DNA from: Tenodera sinensis
Lineage: Eukaryota; Arthropoda; Insecta; Mantodea; Mantidae
Direction of reading: 5' to 3'
Length of the DNA: 64,000 bases
Assembly: GCA_030765045.1 (NCBI GenBank)
Contig: CM060965.1
Location: forward strand, 23,362,935 to 23,426,934
The position numbers and the translations under genes were made by a program. The notes below the pieces were generated by a model that ran no database searches, was not told the DNA's origin, and worked only from the letters and a program-made list of their open reading frames with translations. Shown piece after piece: positions 38,190-50,000 of the stretch (positions are counted from its first letter, which is position 1; every line of letters starts with the position of its first letter).

Positions 38190-38700
38190 TGGTGCAGGTT
38201 AAAAGCTGCCGGGCTAAGGAAAATATTAGTCTTACATCCTTAAAAAGCATAACGTATATCCAATAATCCGTTTTTACTTTTGTATAACTAGTAAACTGTA
38301 AGAGATAGACAAAATCGTACTATACAAAAATGTAGACATTGCTAAAACACACAATTTATGTCTAAATAAATTTTTGTAGAGTGAACTATTTCGGAGATAT
38401 TCCTTGTTATTTGTGTGTGTTGGGGAATTTATACTTTTGTCAAATGAAGCATCGTTATTCATTTTTTATATATTAACCATGCAAAGAGAACGGAATTTGA
38501 AAGCTTTAAAAGATCTGGCTATCGCTCAAAGTCTACTGCATTCCCATATTCTCCTTATACCTACAAGAAGATAAGTGATAAGATAATTTCTGCAAATTTT
38601 AATCTCAACTAACACGAAAAATATATAGGAATAAGAGTTTGTTAGAATGGTTAGTACAAGAGTAGACAAAATCATGTGAGTGCAACACATCAGATTTGTT
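38190..38700 (+). mobile_element. TIR family 1, 5'-truncated copy
   Basis: The second half of the element is present: GTAAACTGTAAGAGATAGAC, GAACTATTTCGGAGATATTCC, GCAAAGAGAACGGAATTTGA, GAATAAGAGTTTGTTAG and the end AATCATGTGAGTGCAACACA at about 38671-38690. The first ~330 bp are missing or unrecognisable. Confidence 0.75.
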
Positions 38701-38999
38701 TAGATATGTTGTTAAGGTGAACCTACCTATATTAGACTGAAAATTGAAGCTTTCAAAGTCGATATTACTTCAGGCGATTCATCTGGCAGTATTCTGTGCA
38801 TGTGAGAGTACTCCGTGTAATTCCAACTTTCAATCAATTTTCTGTAGATACACCGACATTCAAACCAGCTAATGCCTAAGCCGGTGATATTTTGTTTCAA
38901 ATGTTTTTCCTCAAAATTAAAGCCTTTTTCTGCATCTACAGCCACAGAGGTGATTTATTAAGTATTCGAGATAAATGTGCTTGGTTATAAAACTTGTTT

Positions 39000-39075
39000 C
39001 TACATTCACATGGCTTTCCCTACCTACTCTTCTACAAACTATTCTTACAAAAGTTTATTTTTCTAATTCATGCTA
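39000..39075 (-). mobile_element. TIR family 1, terminal scrap
   Basis: CACATGGCTTTCCCTACCTA followed by ACAAACTATTCTTACAAA matches the reversed end of the element. Only ~75 bp remain. Confidence 0.5.
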
Positions 39076-39289
39076 ACTGATATATACGTTGTCATAAATG
39101 GTTTCATTACATATTTGTTGTACGGGGAGAGCAAAAACTTACGAACCGCCTGTGCGGTGTTTTGCCTGTCCACGTCCTCGGCGCTCGTTGGCGTATGCCC
39201 CTATCATAGAAAGGCGCGGATGAAAACCATACAACATTTTAAAACTATTTTAAAGACTCTACTTACCAACTTTTTGATTCCAGATGCTG

Positions 39290-40045
39290 AAACTGGCCAC
39301 GGTCGTTGTCGTACATTTTGGCACCTCTTTAGATAACGATGAATCACTCGCCGTACTTCACGTTAAGAAATGCTGGCGATCTCATGTACATATGTACAAG
39401 TGTCAACTGTTGACTTGAAAAATATTCCTTCGCTACGTCAATTTTTTCATCATAAAGGGATACTTCATGAACAATATTAAGTTTCTCAGAACTCCAATAA
39501 GGATTATTTTGTGTGCACGCTTATCCAAGAAGGTAAAACCAAGCCTCGTCCTTAAAAAATATTAAATTTGGGTTCTATTTCGCCATTGTATACACTACTG
39601 AGACTCCCTCACAAAATGTGCGCCTAATTACAGGATCACGTGGATGAAGAACATATGCCACAGTTATTTTATATGCTTTTAACTTCAGCAATTTAGTAGC
39701 TGCTCGCACAGAGCCATAAGAAATGCCTACGTGTTGTGAAAGACGCCTAAGCGATTTATTGCGGGGAACTCTCCAAACGATGACTGATGTCTAATGTTTC
39801 TTCGGTGAGAACTGTACGCACTCTTTTAGATTTTTTTATCTTGAACACTTCCTGTGGTCTGAAATGTATTGTAAAGTTCATGGACTGTTGTACGGTCTGG
39901 AACTTTTACACCTGAAAATGTTTCAGCAGATTGTACTTTCACTTGACGAATTATAAATAAATACGCGCTGTGCAACAGAAAACATGCTGAACCATAATAC
40001 ACTTTGTGAGTAAGTACAGGACAAAACAATAAATCACTCATAATA
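39290..40045 (-). pseudogene. Mariner-like transposase relic with N-terminal HTH (DUF4817 type)
   Basis: Reading leftwards from 40041, the minus strand starts with an HTH region (VHELYNTFQTTGSVQDKK) that continues directly into RTVLTEETLDISHRLE, SLRRLSQHVGISYGSVRAAT and KLLKLKAYKI. Then comes FFKDEAWFYLLG (39525-39560), containing the catalytic D-E-A-W block, followed by TQNNPYWSSEKLNIVHEVSL. This is the usual order of the DUF4817/mariner-like elements abundant in arthropods. At least three stops or frameshifts are present. C-terminal coding is visible only as a scrap near 39290-39340. Confidence 0.8.
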
Positions 40046-40284
40046 ACTGAGCCATATCACCCTATCGTCAAATCAGTACTGCACGTAGAGCAAAATTGCA
40101 CCAAAAGCATGACCTTGTTTACAGCAGCACTGTGTTACCATGTTTCCACATGCACAGTGGAAAAACACCGCGCAGACGGTTTCTTGCTCTCCCAATTTAA
40201 GAGGGATACAGAAAGCTGAAGCGATATCCAAGTCTTATGATGCTGTGAAATTCCAATCTTTCGCTGATTTTACGAGGAAGGTGC

Positions 40285-40650
40285 ATGTTGGAACCTGGAA
40301 GAGTAGCGCCAGCCAGCGTGAGAATCCCTAACTTGTACTGGAGAGACTTCATCTCGACACCAGGGTTCACCAAGCAGCCATCGACCGAGAACAGCAGTTA
40401 CAGTTCACCAATCCACACACAGCAGCACCAAACTCGCCCATCGCCAACACTTGAAGACTTCCACTGAAAGACCGGAATGAAATGGAGAGACAGGAAATTC
40501 GGGGGATGTAATTATCCTTCCCAGCATTTACCTGGTGACCCGGGAAAACTCCGAAAAAACCCATGGGTTAGAAAAGTCGGCCACGTATAGAAGACCTATA
40601 ACCTCCCGAATACGAGCCTCAAACGTTACCGCGGAGCTCGATTCTACGAT
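40285..40650 (-). mobile_element. SINE family B, minus orientation, long copy
   Basis: It shares CACCAGGGTTC(A/G)CCAAGCAGCC, AATGAAATGGAGAGACA, GTAATTATCCTTCCCAGC, AAACCCATGGGTTAG and GTTACCGCGGAGCTCG with the copy at 11523-11860. The head is at the right end. Confidence 0.75.
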
Positions 40651-41779
40651 ACAGACGATTCTTCAACTTCGACTAGTATTTCTGAAATAGCAGTTACATT
40701 TTAAATTCTGATGGTATAATAAGCTGCGCTAGAGTTACTTAGTCCTGTTATTACTCTCCAAAGACGCTGTCTTCATTTCCGAGACGACTTCCTGTTCCCA
40801 TAAATAATTCTGAAGTGAGCGCTCCGAGAAAATGGAGAAGGAACGAAATAATGTAGGTATTTTATTTCCTCGGAACGGAAGGCGAGGAATGGTAGAACAA
40901 TGAGAATGTGAGCAAATTGTGAACGTTATGGAATCCGAGTCCATCAAGAAAATACTACTGTGATGTTGGCGCAAAACAAAGGGGCAAACATGAATACGCC
41001 AGCTCTAATGAATATACGTACATGTATAAAATAAAGCTTAAAATAAAAATATGGAGTCAACTTTACTTACATATTCCATTAAATGTGGGAATCTGGAGAT
41101 TCTTTCTCTCTTTTACTTTCTCACTGCCCAAAACTGTCTCTTCTTATGTTTCTCCTTTCTATTCCTCCCTCTTTCTCCCTTTACCTCCCCTTCAGCGTCT
41201 CTCCCACTCTCTTCCCACCATGTCCTCGCCTCACTCTCCCTCTCTCCGTGCAATATGTTTTGAAAAGCACTAATAAAACCTTTTTCTGTGCTGATTTCAG
41301 AAATTAAAACGTAAGTAAAGCTTTTAACACTATACAAATTCATGCGTGTTGTTATTCTTTAAATGTGATCTGATCTGGGCTGTACTATTTTCCCTTGTAA
41401 CTGGTTTGCGTACACGGAGTAACTGGAACGAAAAAAAAAACTATATAATTCCTTAAATATTTGCATTTTTAGTGTAAACAATATAACATGATAAAAATAT
41501 TGTTATAAGCTTCTGTTGCATAAAATAAAGTCATTGTTATTAAAATAAAGTAATATAAGGAACTTAATATAATTGTATGCTTTATGGAGAAACTGTAATA
41601 TCCGTATGTAATATATCGGAGTATGATCGCCCAATACATCGATAATAACAACTTTCACTTAATAATTATTCTTGTGTTAGCAATATTTGAGCACCATAAC
41701 TCAAAAAAGTATCAAAAATCTAGCTTTATCACTTATCATACAGTTAATAGGACAGATATGGTGGGGGTTTGGCACTGAA
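40651..41779. other. Unassigned sequence with a pyrimidine-rich patch
   Basis: A CT-rich tract at 41100-41250 gives overlapping open frames on both strands (Ser/Phe/Pro-rich or Glu/Arg-rich) that are composition effects. No gene is supported. Confidence 0.4.
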
Positions 41780-42105
41780 GCTAGGCTTATTGTAACTATC
41801 CCCCGAAGGTGTTACCCCCTGGAGGAAGGATAAGGTGAGAGGAGACATCGGGTAGCGAGATCCAGACTAGTGGTACCTACAGATATTGACAGAGGCCCTA
41901 AGAATTACCAAGTTTAATGACACCTCAAGGCCTTTACATCTTCTGGGGTCTCCCAAGGGGACCCCGACGAGATCCAACGCCCCTCTATGCCACTCCCTAT
42001 CCACATCTCACGGACAACGGAGGGAAAGAGTTCCTGTGCACATATCATCCCTGCCAAGCTGCACCTAACGCCTTCGCTGAAAGAACCAACGGAATGAAGG
42101 ATAAA
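41780..42105 (+). pseudogene. LTR-retrotransposon integrase scrap
   Basis: In one + frame, 41917-42105 reads LTDNGGKEF, then YHPCQAAPNAFAERTNGMK. TDNG...YHPQ.N...ERTNG is the signature around the second Asp and the Glu of the DD35E integrase core. The D-to-E distance is far shorter than 35 residues, so an internal deletion is present and the fragment cannot be functional. Upstream (41800-41900) it is GC-richer but decayed. It joins a minus-strand SINE B at about 42105. Confidence 0.5.
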
Positions 42106-42290
42106 TGAAATGATTAATGAAGTGAAATGGAAGGATAGGAAATTCGGGGAATGTAATTATCCTTCATGACATTCGCCTACCGACCCAAGAAACCCCAGAA
42201 AAACCCATGGGTTAGGAAGGTCGATTGGAATAAACTCTACCTCCCAAATGGGAGCGTCATACGTTACCGCGGAGTCATCTCACTGGGTTC
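42106..42290 (-). mobile_element. SINE family B, truncated
   Basis: It shares AATGGAAGGATAGGAAATTCG, GTAATTATCCTTC, AAACCCATGGGTTAGGAAGG and GTTACCGCGGAGTC with other family B copies. The distal body is missing and replaced by the integrase scrap. Confidence 0.7.
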
Positions 42291-43080
42291 GTACAGTTAA
42301 ATCATGGTTCCATTCATTAAATCTTCACCGTCATTAATACAAAAAACGTTCGGTCGTTCAGTCAAATATGATTCAGTTCTTGAATTAACATAGTTGTTCT
42401 TCAAGAATAACATAAATTGTCAATGTGGAAAAGAAGCGACAGTTGAACAGCTAATACCAACTTACCTGAGGCAAAAACTTACTTTATAAATAACCTCCTC
42501 GTCTGAATATCCAAGTTGCTATTTCGCTCCTTCCTAAACAAGTGAAATATATGTAGAACTTTCGGTGCATTGAAAAATATAAACTGAACTAGCTTTAGTT
42601 CTCATTCCCAAACAGCATCCTCTAGTTCTCATAATTAGTAATAAATATGGTTACTAAAATAGAGATATCTATATCTACAATTTGCTATTGCCTTTCACTA
42701 CATTTTGCAAAAATATATATTAATTAGCACTTTGTAGTGCTATTTTTTTCCAAAACTTGTAATAAAATCATTTATAATCTCTCTCAACAACAAAAACAGA
42801 TTTCCCCAATGGGACAAATAAAGGTTATATTGAATCCTTTGGTGTTATTTTATTCCAATGCACAACAAAGGGCGAGGAGAAGACAAATCCCACATGATAC
42901 ATAAGTATTATTCTTATTCTTCAACGAATTACCCTTCTCTTCGGAGGGCTTATACCTCTAAGGACTTCCAAGTCAATTCCTTGGGTCATTAGCTAGTCGA
43001 GGATCAAGTGAACTTTGGATTAAACAGAACCAGGATAGGTAGTCAGCCCAATGCAGATATGGCGATAAAGAAGAATGAAA
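42291..43080. other. Unassigned sequence
   Basis: Nothing supportable. Confidence 0.35.
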
Positions 43081-43215
43081 TAAACTCTATGGTCTGGTAG
43101 TTAGGATGCTGAACTTCAGTACCAGAGGTCTCGGGTTCAATTCCCAACTGAATTGTGGGAAATTTTCTTTATACAGAATTACTCCTCGTTTTCCCAAGAG
43201 TTTGAAAATGTGTAT
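43081..43215 (+). mobile_element. tRNA-like SINE head
   Basis: ATGGTCTGGTAGTTAGGATG (A-box region) and GGGTTCAATTCCC (B-box, about 43131-43143) form a tRNA-like head. The CCTCGTTTTCCC block follows. The lack of a foldable acceptor stem makes it a SINE, not a tRNA gene. Confidence 0.55.
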
Positions 43216-43399
43216 AAAATGGAATGTGAGTGTTTGTGTGAATTGAATGTAATAAACAAACGCAGTACCAATCCATAGATTAACACCACTGTAAGCGAAT
43301 GAAATCATTGCTGATAAGCAATTGTTACAAAGAAAGAGCCTTAGATATGGCCTTAATTGTTGAAGGCGGCATTTGGATAGAATATCGAACAATAAGAAA

Positions 43400-43565
43400 G
43401 CACGAAGGAAATTAAATATGACGACATGGATAGAAAAATTTACAGATAAAATTATCGAGCTAGCATTCGCCTAGCGATCGAGGAAAAGCGAAAAAATCTT
43501 CCATCAGGTCTGTCAGCCCTAAGGGTTTGAAACCGGATCTTCCGAATGCGAGTCGGTTACATTAC
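43400..43565 (-). mobile_element. SINE family B, diverged
   Basis: On the minus strand a B-box GGTTTCAAACCC (about 43527-43538) is followed by the family B body (TTTTTTCGCTTTTCC and the AATTTTATCTG region). Strongly diverged. Confidence 0.5.
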
Positions 43566-43639
43566 TATGTTAAAAAGGCTTAAAGTACAAACGAGGCAGA
43601 ATATAAAATTCCATTGCCTCCTTTGTTATAAGTTAAACT

Positions 43640-43820
43640 GTAGTGAAAGAAAGAAACAAAGAAATACGGAAGGAAAGAAGCGAGGAAGAAAGAGAGAATT
43701 AATAAACAAAAGAAATAAATATATGATAAACGAAAGAAAGAAGTAAATAAGTAAACGAAAGAAAGAAGGAAAGGAAGGAAAGAGATATGAAGGGAGGGAA
43801 GCAAAGAAAGAGGATTAAGG
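43640..43820. repeat. Purine-rich GAAA/GGAA low-complexity tract
   Basis: About 180 bp consist almost only of A and G on the + strand, with GAAAGAAA and GGAAGGAAA units. Open frames here are by-products. Confidence 0.8.
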
Positions 43821-44439
43821 AGACATTCATGTGAGAGTTCGCCTGAAGTGAGCTGTTTAGGCAACTTCTTCAACATAGCTTAACCGCGGTACGGTCTCTA
43901 CTTGATTATACAGGCGCTAAGTCTGGAAAGAAGCCCTCCTATAATCATAGCGTTTATATAGCGTGGCTCATGGATAGGTTACCTGTAATGTCAGGCTCTG
44001 TGGACCTTTGTCTTCAGTGAACTGATAATACTCGTGTAATTTATACAGGATTCAAATATAAAGCCGAATATTCAAAAATGCAACCCTCTAAATTGTATTA
44101 GCAAGACCGCATAAGCTTCACACGTCTAAAATGCATGAAGAACTATGGCTGTCTCGATTTTGAAAAGGGAGTGAAACGACCTATTTTCATGTGTTTTTTC
44201 TGTGGCACACTCTTCTTCTTTAACATTAACTACACCTGCTCAATCCTCACATTTCGTCTCCCCACTTTTCTATAGGATGAGCTATATTCCTTTTTCCTTT
44301 TTAAACTTAAAATATTGAGTACCAACCTTCTCATCTGATCATGCATCCCGATAAACCTTCAAAACGTAGTCATATAGGCTCTATATAACTTGTCTTATAT
44401 GGCATTGCACAAATGTGTAAGCACACTCTCTCCTCTCTC

Positions 44440-45010
44440 TCTCTCTCTCCTACTTATAGGAGGGTAGAGAGGAGAGAGGAAGTATTATATTCCGAGCAAA
44501 AATTCAATATCGAGGTTTCTCCACCAATTTTCGAAGTTTCCCAAACTTAAAAAAAAAAAAAAACTAGAAAAGGACACACTGAGAGAAAGAGACAAATTAA
44601 AAGTGGAAAATCCGATAAATATCAAAAGTGAAACTTAAATTTTGCGTCTTCTGTAGATACAACTTAAAATTTTCAAGAGAATCCCTCAACCCGAACTACC
44701 CTCTAGTTAGAAAAAAGTTTAGTTTTTTTCAAAAACGCCTTTAAAGACATTAAGGAAATGTATATTTGGCTTTTTGGCATGAGAAATATAAATTTTGAAT
44801 TTCTATAATTAGTCTTGAAATTTCCTTTATTTCTTTGAGTTTGTATAATTAGTAAACCAGAAGTAATAAGTGAAATCTTACTACAGGAAAAGTGTTGAGC
44901 TCGCTTGTATAAAATAAATATTTCGTAGCGTTAGCCGTTTTCGAAAGAGTTCATGTTATACATTTACACCCTTTCCAAATGTGATACAGCAACTAACGAG
45001 CCTGCTTGAA
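44440..45010 (+). mobile_element. Diverged TIR family 1 copy between CT arrays
   Basis: It starts near GGAAGTATTATATTCCGAGC and follows the family order: CGAGGTTTC, CCGATAAATATCAAA, TTTTCAAGAGAATCCCTCAACC, an AAATTTTGAATTT block, AGTAAACCAG and the CGTTTTCGAAAGAG block. It ends near the (CT)n array at 45023. Confidence 0.55.
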
Positions 45011-45019
45011 AGCTAGCAA

Positions 45020-45022
<3 letters not shown>

Positions 45023-45098
<76 letters not shown>
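45023..45098. repeat. (CT)n microsatellite
   Basis: About 38 CT units, followed by CTGCCTCACTCTCTCGCTCC. A shorter CT tract lies near 44428-44450. Confidence 0.95.
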
Positions 45099-45102
<4 letters not shown>

Positions 45103-45240
45103 CACTCTCTCGCTCCATTTTAAGAACTGTTAACATTCATATGTTTTACTTAGTCACTTCTTACTTAATTTAATATCAGGACGTGAATAAGGTAATGTGA
45201 ATAGAAGAACCACGTTGTATACAAATAGTATACAATTCAG

Positions 45241-45869
45241 TTAAAACAACTAGTCCATTCTGACAGCTGGGCGCACGTGCGCATGAGTTTTCATGAAAAA
45301 AAAAAATGGTTCCGCCAATCAGCAGCCCGCTGTTACATTACATCCCTTACATTCCCTCCAAATAAAGTGTCGGTCTGGGTGGCTCAGTTGGTTAGATGCT
45401 GGCCTACTGATCCCAAGGTCGCGGGTTCAAACCCGGCCGAGGCCGATGGTTTTTAAGTGTGCTTAAAAACGACAGCTCCATGTCAGCAGATTTACTGGCA
45501 TGTAAAAGAACTCCTGCGGGACGAAATTCCGGCACACCGGCGACGCTGATGTGATCCTGGCAATTGACAGCGTCGTTAAATAACAAAATAATTTTTTAAT
45601 TTCCGAATAAAGCTGTTTCGAAGCCTTTCTTAGTTGCCAAACCGAACTATCGGGTACATGTGTGTTTCCAGAGTGTCTATGAGTATTGTAGTAGTTGGTT
45701 ATTTATCTATTAGAAAACTACACGAGTTAATATTTTTCTGCATTTAAAATACATTTTTATAAAATGTTTGTAGCTGTCTCCCATTAGAGTGGCACACAGC
45801 TCAGCTGGCAACCCAGCGCATGTGCGTTGCAGTCAGACAATAGCTATCAGAATGGACTTGTTATTTTAA
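45241..45869. mobile_element. MITE with TTAA target sites (piggyBac-like), carrying a SINE
   Basis: The termini AACAACTAGTCCATTCTGAC (from 45245) and the complement of ...GAATGGACTTGTTATT (to 45865) form an inverted repeat of about 24 bp with three mismatches. TTAA sits immediately outside each end (45241-45244 and 45866-45869). TTAA duplication is diagnostic of piggyBac-type transposition, though these tips do not begin with the usual CCC. No transposase is present. SINE E is inserted inside with its own target duplication. Confidence 0.75.
45368..45605 (+). mobile_element. SINE family E, full-length, nested
   Basis: The tRNA-like head has GGTGGCTCAGTTGGTTAGAT (A-box) and GCGGGTTCAAACCCG (B-box, about 45421-45435). 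The body follows with TTTTTAAGTGTGCTTAAAAAC, GGACGAAATTCCGGCACACC and GGCAATTGACAGCGTCGTTA. AATAAAG flanks it at 45361-45367 and 45606-45612, a plausible target-site duplication. Open frames across it are not genes. Confidence 0.85.
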
Positions 45870-46852
45870 TGGAACTGAAATTTATGCACAACGGAGAAGT
45901 GAATTTGCTATTGGTAATGAAAGTTATGCGAATATATCACCTATTTTTTTTTAATCATTTTATTTTTCGAGAGGAGAGGGGAATGCGCATATAGGGAACA
46001 TAAATTGTTTCAATATCTATTTAAACATATGGAATGTAAATTGTTTTAATATCTATTTAAATACCAACAGAAGTAATTCCAAGGTATGTAGCGGTTTGTA
46101 ATTGATTTAAAGTAAAATGTAAAAGAAGATTCCCTAAATATGGCTTAAGTCTCTGGTGTGAAGTCATTAAGCTTCAAAACTCAGCGGGACATGTTTTAAA
46201 AGAACAAGTGGAAAGAGTATTTTCGCAAGTGACTTCTACAAAAACAAAATTCAGAAATCGTACCATATCTGCTAGGATCTGTTCTTAGAATAGAATAAAA
46301 GTGACTGTTGACGAGAATCGTCAGTGCTGTTAGTTGTACCGTTCCCTGCAATGCTTAGTTTTAATTCGGAAATTAATCAAGAGAGGAAATTGGAAAGGAC
46401 GAAGTAGATATTCTTCAGGTACCCCAGTTATAAGTAAAATGTGGAACTTATTAATAAAACTGTTAGTCCAATAGTAATTATTTTACGTACACAGAAATGT
46501 TATAAGCATCATTGAAAAATTCACATTTTTATTTTTTTAGAATTATTCCAGACGCCAGATAGGCTAACAATGTTAAACTATTTATTTTTAATACAAATAT
46601 TGAGTGACTTCTGCTTAAATTTTGCGACTTTTTTAATGAATCGGACGAAATTTCGTTAAATATTTTGGTAATACTGTTGTCCATGCAGTTAGATTGTTGG
46701 CAGCACTGGAAGCCATGTGTTTATAACCTAAATTTATATAGAAAGTCAGATATCTTGTGAGAATGTTTACTTTGTAGTGTCGTAAAACAAAACTAGAAAT
46801 GTGAAGTAAATAACACGCCTGTTTAGTTGTCTTTAAACTGTATTCAAGGAAA
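45870..46852. other. TACO1 upstream region
   Basis: Unassigned AT-rich sequence up to the TACO1 start codon. The promoter and 5' UTR must lie in its right part. No clear TATA box or initiator can be singled out by eye. Confidence 0.4.
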
Positions 46853-47045
46853 ATGAGCCCAATTTTAACGAGATTACCTCAAACGTTGCGCGTTTTGAGG
46901 TTATGTGATATAAATGTTGCGGTGCTCAAAAGAAGTGCTGGTCATAGCAAATGGCAAAATATTAAACATATAAAAGGTGCAAAAGATGCACAGAAAGCTG
47001 TTACCTTCCAAAGGATCATCGCCGATATGCGCTTAGCTGCCAACG
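46853..47045 (+). CDS. TACO1: TACO1 exon 1 (residues 1-64 plus one base)
   Basis: The ATG context is AAGGAAAATGAGC. The exon holds the presequence and the AGHSKWQNIKH signature. The donor is GTACGT at 47046. The exon ends with one base of a Glu codon completed in exon 2. Confidence 0.9.
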
Positions 47046-50000
47046 GTACGTTTTGGTGTCTATTGAATTAATGTGTCAACCAATCCTTGAAAGTAAGAAC
47101 ATATTTTTACACAAATGCTACTTACGATACTGTACATTATGACTTTTAGAACTTAATAAATGGAAATAAGTTTTCAGTTTAAGAAAACTTACTTTGTATC
47201 CACAGGAGGTCTTATTACAGGGAGAATTATTATGTACATAGAGAACCATTTACCCCTTTTATACAAACTAATGCATGTATAGTCTTACTTTACCTTTGCT
47301 GCATTTCAGTACAATATACATCAGTATGCAGCATGAAAGTTGGACCACAAAAAGCAAAGTTTCATGCATTAGCAAATGAATCATAAATTGTTACCTACTT
47401 GGAGATTGCATAAGTGGTGTTTTTCAAAATATTTTAGCTGAACTCATTCAAGCTTTATAATTTATTGCAGAAGGAGGAAGTGCTGATCCTGCATCAAATT
47501 TGCAGCTGTCTCATGTCCTAGAGAGAGCTCGAAAGGTTAATATGCCAAATGCTTCCATACAGAAAACGCTGAAAAGTTTGAAGGTAAAATTGAATTATTG
47601 AATTGCATTGTTCTCAGTACGTATGTGATGTGTTCATATTTAGCATCTTTCCTTAAGAGCTCCTTCAAGCTAAGGCAAGGCTGCAGTGTTATTTTCAAAG
47701 TAATAAAGAGAGAATTCTCACATTTAGTGTTAATGCTTATAAAAGGAACCACAGAATGTGGAAACATTCTGTGTGCAAATTTTTAATTTGCAAAGTTTTT
47801 TTGATAAGCTACCATACCCTGTGGGAGAAAATTCTTTCCTTCAACCGCTGTCACTTTGTTTGTGCAATATTGCTTACATCACTCCACCGGCACAACTGCT
47901 AACTTCAGACTAACAAACACACCACTCCAACTGCGCAGCTGCCAACACAACTAACAAACACACTGTCCTTATGGGTCTGAGAGTCTTAGTTGGTTAGACA
48001 TTGGCTTACTTAAATTCCAAGATCGCGGGTTCAAATCCACTTGAGATTGGTGGTTTTTAATATGCTTAAAAGTGACAGCCCTGTCAGTAGATTTACTAGC
48101 ATGTAAAATGAACTCCTGCTGGACGAAATTCCAGCACACAGTGGCATTGATATGCTCTGGCAGTTAATAGCATAGTAAAGAAACAAAACCACATGGCAGC
48201 TGACAAAGATATCATATGTAGATCTACCACCTGCATTTAATATATGAGGCAATGTTAATATACCAGGATTGCTAGAACAATAGTGTATGTTTCCTAAGAG
48301 CCTTGTTGATATGTTGGAAGTCTAGTCATAATCTTGTGTCAGATAACATTAGAGGTGTTGATGTCAACACATTCCTTCCAGCCACATTCTCATGAGAGGA
48401 ACATACCAGTGTGCCCAGCATTTCTTCTAGATGGCAGCAATATTAACATTTTTACTGTTGTTTGAAGTACAATAGAACCCTGCTAATCTAAATTAATTGG
48501 GGATGTGGTCTTTTCGGATTTAGAAATGTTCAGATTATCCAAAAAATGAAAAACATGGGTATAAATTCAGCTATAGGATTAGCAGCTACAAGGTAACGTA
48601 GAGTGACACTGTTGTGATTACCACACACAGCATAATGACCATGTATTCAACATAACGACAGTGTTGACCTATGGTCAATGGACATAGCCGATCGCATGCA
48701 ATAGTGGTGGTATGTAGGTAGTTCAGTTTGTTTCTCTATTGTTATCAGTCATTCTACAGTAATTTAATGTACAGGTATATGGCCCAGCAAAGATCAGCAA
48801 GACCTTTTTGTGCAATAAACATTTTGTTCCAATATGTGTAGTTTCAATGATGAATGTGTCAGTTTTATAATAAAATTGCTTTCTTTAAACTACAGATAAG
48901 CTTTTTACTGTTCTTTTTTTTAATTATTGATTATATCTAAAGTAAGAACAAATTAGAAACTAAAAACTTCACTTGTCTTAGTAATGTTGCAAGTTCTTGT
49001 TGCAAAACTGATTATATGATTGATTATATGTTCGGATTATCCGATTCTGGGTTCTACTGTATCACTATTTATATTTCAAACTTTAATTATGCCCATATGC
49101 TCCCATGTGGTTCACTTACATTATTTTATCTACCTATTGGCATTTCATGATCAATGAAATGAATAATGCTCTATTCACATACAAATTTATTACAAGTAAT
49201 TTCTAAGTTTTCCTCATCCTTCTCTGACTCTGGAAGTATAATGGCGGCACCGTGGCTGAGTGGTTAGACCACTCAGTTACCACCTAGGCAGAACCCGCAT
49301 GTGGTAATCATGGTGGATGAAGTGGCATCTGGGCGGGTTTTCTCCGGGTTCTCCAGTTTCCCCGCCATTCATTCCACCAAGTGCTTCATTATCACCCTTC
49401 CAATCATCCATTTCGCCTGCATTTCATATCATCCCTCTTCCTCACTATCATATCTGGTGCTTGGCTGACCACCCGCTTCCAGGTCTTCACTCTGTCTGGT
49501 CCAGAGGTCCCTCTGCTCCCCAACAGGTGTCTGACCCTAGGCATTGTAAGTCCTTCATAAGGGGAGGGTAATCAGAGAAACAAAGAAAGAAAGAAAGTAA
49601 TTTCAAGTTACTCTTGATAAATTATTGCTCTGATATGATTCAAATTATGTATTATGGACCTGGTTATATGCAAGATGCAAAGACACATTTATTTTTACCA
49701 CAAGTCAAGGTTTTTTGTTGTTACTAGTGAACACCAATCACAGTTAAATCACCCCGCATCTCTAGTGTGGTGGTAGCATGTCTGCCTCACATTGAAGAGG
49801 ACCTGAGTTCAAATCTCAGTTAGGGTGATTTATCCAGATAGCATTTTTTTTTTCCAAGGTTTTCCCTTATCCTGAGAAGGACTTTGGTCTCATTTGAGCA
49901 TATTTCACCCATTTCGTTACCCAAAATGACATTGCATTAGAGGACGTTAATATATGCAAAAAAAGTTGAACCTGAGAAAACCATTACCCATGGTTTAACT

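Noticed and set aside
41022..41343. Four overlapping frames of about 70-83 codons
   Set aside because: They are caused by a pyrimidine-rich low-complexity tract on one strand and its purine-rich complement on the other.
45369..45445. tRNA gene (A-box and B-box present), also at 14276, 32040, 43085 and 48000
   Set aside because: The heads lack a complementary acceptor stem and are followed by a shared non-tRNA body in several copies, which identifies SINEs.
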